DNA of 64,000 nucleotides, taken from NCBI RefSeq assembly GCF_002999335.1, contig NW_020312769.1:1-64000 (forward strand), given 5' to 3'. Numbering within the stretch: position 1 is the first letter of the stretch; every line of letters starts with the position of its first letter. Positions 57,701 to 64,000 of the stretch are shown piece by piece. Under the pieces are notes generated by a model. The model was not told the DNA's origin. It ran no database searches and saw only the letters and a list, made by a program, of their open reading frames with translations. The stretch is from Cyclospora cayetanensis (Eukaryota > Apicomplexa > Conoidasida > Eucoccidiorida > Eimeriidae). The position numbers and the translations under genes were made by a program.

Positions 57701-60700
57701 GGAGGAGGCCTTGGAAACTTCATTCCTGCGTCTCTTGCAACGCGGCTGAGAGAGAAGCTCCGCCGAGGCGAAACCCTGGGAGACGGGGAAGGAAGCGGAG
57801 AATCAACAGAGGCTGGCAGGAAGACAGCTCCACGACAGGCGTCAAGAGGACGCTCTGCCTCAGCATCTCCTCGAAAAACACCCTTCAAACGCGCGCCAGC
57901 AGAAGCTGCCAGTGCTACTGGTGCCGCAGGGGAGGTGAACAGCTCCTCGCTACCCCCCGCGGAAAGAAACGCGGTGGCTGCAGAACGCAATGCGTCTAGA
58001 ACTCCCACGCGTGCAACAGCAGCACCCACGAAGTCGAAGCAGCAGCTCTCGTGCGACAGTCACCACGGCGTACATCCGCTTAGAACGCCAACCTCTTCCA
58101 GCAGGCTGCTGCGAAAAGGAATTCTTGCGGAAGAAAGTGCTCCGAAAGCCGCAGCTTCCGGTGCCCCTGAGACAGGGGGGATGCAAGCGACGAGCGCGGC
58201 CCCTAAAGACGCCTCTGCACAGCTCTCGCTCAACGTTTGCAGGCGTGTCAGTGGCGAGGAAGGAGAAGGAAAGGAGAAGGAGATGGAAGAGCACCAGCAG
58301 CAGCAACAGCACCAGCAACAGCACCAGCAGCAGCAGCAGGCGCTTCCTCCTTTTGAGGCATCTTCCCCTCAATCTGCATCTTCACGAAGCCTTCGAGAGT
58401 CATCTTGTCATCATGAGGACAGCGCGGTGAAGCATGTGGCGAGCACGGCAAACGCTTCAAAAGATGAAGCGCAACAGCTGCCAGCTGAAGGCGCTGCAGC
58501 ACGGCCTGCTGTACCTGCTCCCGATCCACCTGCTTCTGAGTCTGGGCGAACCGCAGAGGCAGCCTCGGCAGAGAACCTTCAGCAAGCCGCCTTGCAGCCT
58601 TCCACTACGGCACAAACAGCGCCCTCCGAAGGCAGGAGTCTCGAGCATGTGGCTGCAAATCCGAGGCAGAAGCCGCGGCAGGCAGACGGCACTTTCAGCT
58701 TGAGTGGGCCTCGTCAAATGAAGCTAACGGAGCTTTTCCGCTTAACGCTTCGAAAGGTTCGGGGGAAGCTGTCTTTCGCAGGGGCGGAGTCTGTCTGGCC
58801 GTCTGCTCCACCCAGTGATCTCCAGCTGGATGACGAAGCCTCCGAGGACGACGTTTTCCGCGCGCAGAAGAAGTCTAGGAGAAGGAAGTGCATCGACGAA
58901 GACACGCTGTTGCTGCCACAATATGTTCCGCCTCGCCCCGATGGCGATGCTGCCGGAGATCAACCTGAGCAGGCGTCTTCTGAAGCCGCGGCAGAAGACG
59001 CCTTGCTCGCAGTCGGAGGCGGAGCAGGAGTTTCTCCTCGAGCAGCGCCTGCCGAGAATGACAGCCTGCCACAAGAAACCCCAGCAGCAGAAGACGATTC
59101 TGAAGCGGTGGACCGCCAAGAGAAGAAGAGACGCAAAGAACTGAAGCGGAAGCAACGAGATGCAGAGCTCAAAAGGCAGAGGCGCTTGGAGCGAAAACAG
59201 CAAGTTCTTCTTCGCACGCCACACCAGACCGCTGCTGCACACCCTGGGAGACGCGTCTATATTTCTCACTGTCGCAGGATTCGCCTGCCACAGCGCCTCT
59301 CGAATTCTCTTAGGACTGCGTCATGCCATGTTCTCTCGTGCCTGGCGTGCTGGGGTGTGTTGCTCTTCGGCGTGTATTCAGACGCATGCGAGAAATCGTG
59401 CGGCAGATGGTGGAATATGAGGCGGAGGAAAATGACGAGGAGCTGCGGGAAGACGCCGAATACGCCGCAGCCCTACAGGAGCTGAAGCACAGGCTGGCGC
59501 GAGAAGGCGATGATGAAGAGGACGAGCTGGAAGACAGGTAGGAACTGCAGCCGCTTCTGGGCTACTACGCGTCTGTCTGTCAAGTAGCGCGCAGGCGGCA
59601 TAAGAGCCGTCTCTGCATGCATTCGAGGACGTGCGGGTAGAGCGGCTTTGCCGTCCTGTTCAGCCGCGATGGGAGCGAAGGAGAGAGGGAGAGGAGAACG
59701 GGAGGTTGGGGGTTGAGAAGAGCTTTGTGCTATCCCTGACGTTACGCTTTGAGCCTGTGAAAAGAGTGCCTCCTCTTGCATCCGATTCTCTCATACTTGC
59801 GTGGACAGAAGCGTCCTGACTTTTGAGAGACATTTCCTTCTCCACTGTGGGGCTTGAGGTGTGGGGCGGCTCGAGTTGGAAGAGCTGGCAGACGTAGCGA
59901 GCACTTTTTGCTGAACTTGTTTTGCAGCGATACCGAATTCTTGGAAGACTTGGTTGCGAGGCCGGAGGACGCGGATGAAGAAGAACGCAACGAAGACAGG
60001 GAAGCGATGAACATGAAGTTGCAACGAGATCTAAGTCTACGCGAGGAGGAGGTGTATGAACGGCTTATTGGGAGTACGCGTGTTTGAGACCCCCCTAAGG
60101 GGGAAAAGCAACCCGCTGCCGAGTCGCACTGCATGCAAACAATGGGTTTCCTTTTGTTCGTGAAGGTCTTACAGACCACGAGACCGAAGCAGACTCGCGT
60201 CTGCTGAAAAGCTGAGAGCTTTTTCCCGCTTTGTATTTGCGCAATTTCGGAGGGACGCTTCCCGTTCAGCCGCACAGGGCCCTCACCGACAACATGCATT
60301 TTCCTTCTTCTGCGCTTTCGACACACCTCTGTCTATCACTGCAATCTGCGTTTTCTCTTTCAGGATACCAGCGTAATGCCAACAAAGAAGGAACTGAGCT
60401 CACGGAGCAGGAAATGTTAGAGTTAGAGATGGAGGAGAGGCGGCGAAAGCAAGCCAAGCGGAGGAAGCTTTTGGGTGATGGAGCCTTTGCAGTAAGGCAG
60501 ACACTTACAGAAGCTGCTGCAATCCTTTTGTTTCCACTGACAAACAGATGTACATATACACGGATGGACCGAAAGAGAAGTTTCAAGCTGTCTCAGCGTA
60601 GATCGGGCCTATCGTATCCAGTTGCATCGCAGGGCTTTCGCCTTTTTTTCCGTCTTTCCGAGCAGACAGTGCCATCAGCACTTGTATCATAAGTCTACCT

Positions 60701-61980
60701 TGCTGCCTTTCGTGTGCACTCCTTTCTGCACCCCCCACTAGATGTACGGGATCGTTAAATTGTTCGTTTGTGCGTTTCCTCACTTTGTGTGCGGGTGTGG
60801 GGGTTGCTGCTGCTGCTCCTCAGGACTTGGAAATCGATGACTGGCTGTCAGAAAGCAGCGGATCTGGCTCGGACAGCAGGGAGGATGAAGAAGAAACAGC
60901 GGAAGACAGCGCTGAAGGTCTTGTGCGCTGGTCTAGCTTGGCGCTCGAAGGTGCAGCCAACGCCCCAGGGGGCACGACTCTGGCTGCCGCAGCACCGCCA
61001 GTAAACCCTGCAGACCTCGTGGCCAGGTGTCACGCGAATGCAAGCAGACGGCAACAAATCCAACAGCTCCGCGAATCGAGGAAGCGTCGAAAGCTCCAGG
61101 AAAGCGGCAAAGTACCAGTTCTGCGAGGAGCGGGGGAAAGCGCCGGCTTCGGACAGAGCAAACAGTCAGCAAACCTCCCATCACCTCCAAAGCAGAGCGG
61201 CGAGGATCGCGAATCGCACGCCGCCAACTCTTCAGACAGCGATGACGAGATGGAAAACCTGTACAGAAGTGCTTCCCTGGTGCAAACGATAGGGGGGACA
61301 GTCAAGGGGCCCTTGCAGAAAGCGGCGGTAGGGGGCATGCAGTCTTCCTGCATTCGTTTCAATCCCAACTACCAACCGGATTTCGAGCTCGCCAACAGCA
61401 GCAGGTAAGATTGTACACCTGCATCCTAAAACGCATGATGCCCTCTTCCCTCCCTCCCCTCTTCCATACACGAAACTTTGAACGCAAGGCACATGATCGA
61501 AGTGCCCTCTATCGACGGCGCAAGGCCACATTTATGGGCTCTTACTTGTGCGCTGTGTACAACACAGCCGGACGGTAGCTCCAGTTTTCTCTGGGTTCCG
61601 CTCAAGAGACACCCGACGCAAAACGACGAATGCCAGCCCTGGGCAAGCACCGACGTCGCGGGCTCCCAAGAGTTCAAGTAAGCGATGAAGGAAATACCTA
61701 TATATACATATATTGCTGTGCAGACCTGTGGCTGAAGTACGAATTCATGAGCGAGACCCTCTTTTCTCGTACCTCGATCTTCAGGCCTTCGCACTGCACG
61801 GCGTCTGCCGCTCGAGCCGCCAGTCTCGATTCTTCTTCGTCTAGGTTCATTTCTAATGACCATAATATGTATACTACGTGTGCGCACCAGGCTCTGGATT
61901 TTCCGGTCTCCTCAGTCGGCTGGTGTCTACCTCCTCGACGTCGCAAAAAGGAAATTCCAAATAGTGCAGCCCCACGATAA
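52192..61980 (+). CDS. Very large acidic nuclear-type protein with Mrc1/claspin-like C-terminal region (possibly two genes)
   Basis: Well-supported exons: 52192-52223, 52349-52784, 53280-53582, then about 54374-54560, 56812-56940, 57034-57150, 57530-about 59213, 59358-59537, 59928-60073, 60364-60491, 60824-61404, all with GT-AG ends. Further exons between 53700 and 56760 are only partly framed (for example one ending TPEEKAIVFLDFPNE with a GTATAC donor). The 3' end near 61980 is a guess. The N-terminus is acidic and Ser/Pro-rich. The middle carries MSESCLEKVSAACKSLPRSG and VYVRPPQELAGKPRAALDEY. Exon 57530 on is low-complexity with a Gln/His run. The C-terminal part, MVEYEAEENDEELREDAEY, LEDLVARPEDADEEE, ERRRKQAKRRKLLGD and DLEIDDWLSESSGSGSDS, resembles the Mrc1/claspin domain (VE-x-EAEE-x-DDE, then acidic, then basic, then D/S-rich). 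If so, it is a replication-fork checkpoint mediator. Two adjacent genes cannot be excluded. Confidence 0.6.
52858..53060. repeat. TATG/TGTA-rich simple repeat in intron
   Basis: About 200 bp of imperfect ATGTATGTGTAT-type units fill much of intron 52785-53279 of the large acidic gene. Any protein read through it (MYVCMGVCV...) is an artefact. Confidence 0.88.
53600..53639. repeat. Perfect 40-bp palindrome with (GCTA)n core
   Basis: The left arm TGCATGTGTGCTAGCTAGCT is the exact reverse complement of the right arm, with no spacer. The core is a run of GCTA units. It begins 17 bp after the exon 3 donor of the large acidic gene. A third partial copy (GCTAGCACAC) follows at 53641. It could extrude a cruciform or fold as an intronic hairpin. 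Confidence 0.95.
54596..54760. repeat. (TA)n and ACATATGTA-type microsatellites
   Basis: Two long alternating TA tracts with CACACATG-like interruptions in an intron of the large acidic gene. Confidence 0.85.
55603..55647. repeat. Near-perfect inverted repeat (19-nt arms, one mismatch, 7-nt loop)
   Basis: The arms GACAACACCAGGGCGGCAT (55603-55621) and ATGCCGCTCTGGTGTTGTC (55629-55647) pair at 18 of 19 positions, separated by CCATCGC. It lies in a stretch without a firm exon. It is a strong RNA hairpin or DNA cruciform candidate, or the trace of a small palindromic insertion. Confidence 0.9.
58290..58345 (+). repeat. CAG/CAC repeat coding Gln/His run
   Basis: Consecutive CAG/CAA with CAC codons in the long exon of the large acidic gene give a Q5-H-Q3-H-Q5-like run. 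Confidence 0.85.
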
Positions 61981-62909
61981 TCCGTACTACAACGCTACAG
62001 ATACGAATATAACTATATTCTGCCACTACCGACACACCCCAAACAGAGCGTTGCCGATGCCAATGGAGATTCGGGGAAGGGGCGTTCTTGCAGGACAAAC
62101 TTCGATCCGTCGAGCCGTGCCGGTGCCGCAAACAAAGTCCGTTTAAGTCGCAGCTTAGCCTTCTGTTGCAGCGGGTGTGCAGGCTAATCGATTTCACACG
62201 GTCACTACGGAATACACGTTTCTGCGTTCATGTCGCTACGTTTGTTGTTGGTTCTTCCAAGCTGTCGCCCTCCCTATTGGGAATGGACACTTGTGCGGCC
62301 AGGGGAACGTAACAGCAATTAACTTCACATCGCAAAAACCTCGTTCTAAGTGCATTTCAGGTACCTCAACAACACGTTAGTAGACGTCTCGTCAACTTTC
62401 TCGACGAAGCCCGAGAAACGGCGCGCTGGGCTACGTACTGCTTGGCATGCGAAGAACCCTATTTATCCTCCTTGCGGTTTCCACGCATGGCACTGTGGCA
62501 TGAAAATTTTCACGTACTAGGCACGCTATTAATGGGGACTAGTGCTGTGCAATCACTCGCTTTCCTGTCATTTTCTGCTCGGCACGCACTGCTGCACGAC
62601 TGTCTTCTACCAGGATGCCTGGGCCTCCTTTCAGACTCTGGAATAATTAGAGGTAGCACCACCTCCTAGATTTGTATTTAGAATCTCCAGCCGTAGTGTC
62701 CACATATGCATAATTAAAGCGACCTCCAAGTGTTTTATTCGCAAAAAGTACAAAACAAATTGGCTGCGCTGGCGCTTCCTTTCCGTACACGCAAGCCCCA
62801 AGGATGAAGCACTTGCTAGGGCTGTGCTAAAGCATTCTGTTGTCCGCTGTGTCGCAAATTTATACATCAAAAAGGTTCCGGTGCTCTTGAAGAGGAATGA
62901 CGCAACGCG
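61981..62909. other. Intergenic region
   Basis: About 0.9 kb between the uncertain 3' end of the large acidic gene and the transporter (-). An alternative last exon of the acidic gene could run to about 62146 in another frame. Otherwise nothing was recognised. Confidence 0.45.
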
Positions 62910-64000
62910 CTAAGGGCTGCGCAACTCCGACTGTGAAGCTTTTGAACCAGGAGAGAAAGCCGGGCCCTCCTCGTCGTCGCCTCGGCCCAGTGCAGTATAG
63001 TGATACAGTTTTAGCATGTGCTTATTGAGCAAGGTAAAAGGTCTTTCCACAACATACAGATATGTTGCGACTAGTACCATACAGGTACCCATGCAAAAAA
63101 GAGGGGAAGGGTAGAAATCACCAATTAGAATCCATGAGACTACGCAAGAAAACACGATAGACATGGCATTACCAAAGCATTTGAGTATGTTATCCGCGTA
63201 TTTAAGGACCGCAGCAACTACAAGGCCTCCCAAAGCCTGCAACAGAATCGCTGCCACGGTCAATCCGGTGTATCCCTGAAAAAATCCACCCTCGCGGATT
63301 GCAGGTCCATCGTTCCACAGTGCGCCGACAAGTCCAGCTGCCACTCCGTAAAGCGCCAACTGCATGTTGTTTACCCAGATGGTAGTTGTTCTCTGCTTCA
63401 GCAGCTTTTCAAGATACACTCCAGCAAGGCCGCTGGTGAGGCATGCGCATAGCACGGCCACCAGGCCGAAAATGGGGTTGTTGTTCATGGTGGCACTGTT
63501 GTCCGCATCCTCGGAAAAGGTCCTTGGTGGGTCGGCCTGCGCGGGATACTGAATCAGAGTCACGCCCACGAAGAGAAGAAACAGCGCTCCCCATCTAAGG
63601 GAGGAGAGACTTCGTCCTAGCAGAAGCACCGAGAGAAGGGCAGTTGTGAGAATCTTGAGCTGGTAGGTCACCTGGTACATAGCCCCCGACAAATTAGACA
63701 AAGCAATGAAAATTAAATTATTCTGTAAGGCATAGAGAAGTCCGGGAACCGCCACCTTGGCCATTTCCTTAGGGCTATCAATGATATGCTTGTACACTGC
63801 GAATGCTGTATCGCGCACGCTCTTGTTCTGCTCGAGCCATAACAGCGGGATAGAGGTCAGCAGCTTGACAACTTCGGCCGAGACAACCGCCGTTGTTGTG
63901 AGATAGGGCTTTCCTGTCTGAAGATCGATGGAACGGGAGAGGCGTAGCACGGTGACGCTAGCCACTGTCTGCCCCACAAGAGCCAACAGGGCAACCCAAC
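62910..64000 (-). CDS. Nucleotide-sugar transporter (SLC35A-like), N-terminus cut by window edge
   Basis: A single open frame runs from the right edge to the stop at 62910-62912. The first visible residues, WVALLALVGQTVASV, are already inside the first membrane helix, so the true start lies outside the window. Family hallmarks in order: LRLSRSIDLQTGKPYLTTTA, VVSAEVVKLL, VPGLLYALQNNLIFIALSNL, YQVTYQLKILTTAL, LRWGALFLLFVGVTLIQ, a loop with an Asn/Asp-rich stretch, GLAGVYLEKLLKQ, QALGGLVVAAVLKYADNILK, CFGNAMSIVFSCVVSWILIG. The LKYADNILK-F/G and QLKILTTAL signatures are those of UDP-galactose, UDP-GlcNAc and CMP-sialic-acid type transporters. These import nucleotide sugars into the Golgi or ER lumen in exchange for the monophosphate. 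The exact sugar cannot be told from sequence alone. No intron is seen, unlike most neighbours. Confidence 0.92.
   Translation of the reverse strand, partial: WVALLALVGQTVASVTVLRLSRSIDLQTGKPYLTTTAVVSAEVVKLLTSIPLLWLEQNKSVRDTAFAVYKHIIDSPKEMAKVAVPGLLYALQNNLIFIALSNLSGAMYQVTYQLKILTTALLSVLLLGRSLSSLRWGALFLLFVGVTLIQYPAQADPPRTFSEDADNSATMNNNPIFGLVAVLCACLTSGLAGVYLEKLLKQRTTTIWVNNMQLALYGVAAGLVGALWNDGPAIREGGFFQGYTGLTVAAILLQALGGLVVAAVLKYADNILKCFGNAMSIVFSCVVSWILIGDFYPSPLFCMGTCMVLVATYLYVVERPFTLLNKHMLKLYHYTALGRGDDEEGPAFSPGSKASQSELRSP

Noticed and set aside
57950..58372. Leucine-rich ORF (-)
   Set aside because: Antisense of the Gln/His repeat in the large acidic gene.

Overview
The window looks like nuclear DNA of a coccidian apicomplexan, most like an Eimeria or Cyclospora relative. 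This is an inference from gene content and style, not from a database match. The genes are long and rich in GT-AG introns. GC content is moderate. Proteins carry homopolymer runs of Gln, Ala and Ser, and introns carry simple repeats such as (TA)n and TATG-like tracts. Several products are typical of this phylum: a TSP1/PAN surface protein with a transmembrane tail, a RAP protein, a pentatricopeptide (PPR) protein, a purple-acid-phosphatase-like protein with a coiled-coil extension, and a cathepsin C.

Layout from left to right. 1-4746 has no gene I can support. It has weak ORFs that may be decayed mobile-element or gene remnants. 4747-6084 (+) is a three-exon C2H2 (U1-type) zinc-finger protein. 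7329-13737 (+) is an eleven-exon gene that joins a membrane N-terminus, a MORN-like segment and a DUF900-type alpha/beta hydrolase. 14609-18285 (+) is a RAP-domain protein. 20180-25784 (+) is a metallophosphatase-like protein followed by about 600 residues of coiled coil. 27375-33827 (-) is a PPR protein of about 1,441 residues in eight exons. 35167-37940 (+) is an HCNGP/SAP30BP family protein in six exons. 38703-about 43036 (-) is cathepsin C (dipeptidyl peptidase I). 44645-48736 (+) is a secreted TSP1/PAN protein with a C-terminal membrane anchor. 50294-51367 (-) is a zinc-ribbon/HIT-fold protein with a degenerate histidine triad. 52192-about 61980 (+) is a very large acidic protein, or possibly two, whose C-terminal part resembles the Mrc1/claspin domain. 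62910 to the right edge (-) is a nucleotide-sugar transporter cut by the window end.

Most exon joints quoted were checked by hand for GT-AG ends and matching codon phase. Where I could not close a joint I say so. Neighbouring genes belong to unrelated processes (RNA metabolism, organelle gene expression, secretion, proteolysis, genome maintenance, glycosylation), as expected for eukaryotic chromosomes without operons. Two divergent gene pairs, PPR/HCNGP and cathepsin C/TSP1-PAN, share upstream regions of 1.3-1.6 kb, and the HIT and Mrc1-like genes share one of about 0.8 kb.

The most unusual items are the membrane-MORN-DUF900 fusion, the phosphatase-like protein that has lost a metal ligand, the HIT protein whose triad reads Q-x-C-x-H, a perfect 40-bp palindrome at an intron start, and a near-perfect 19-nt-arm hairpin at 55603-55647.
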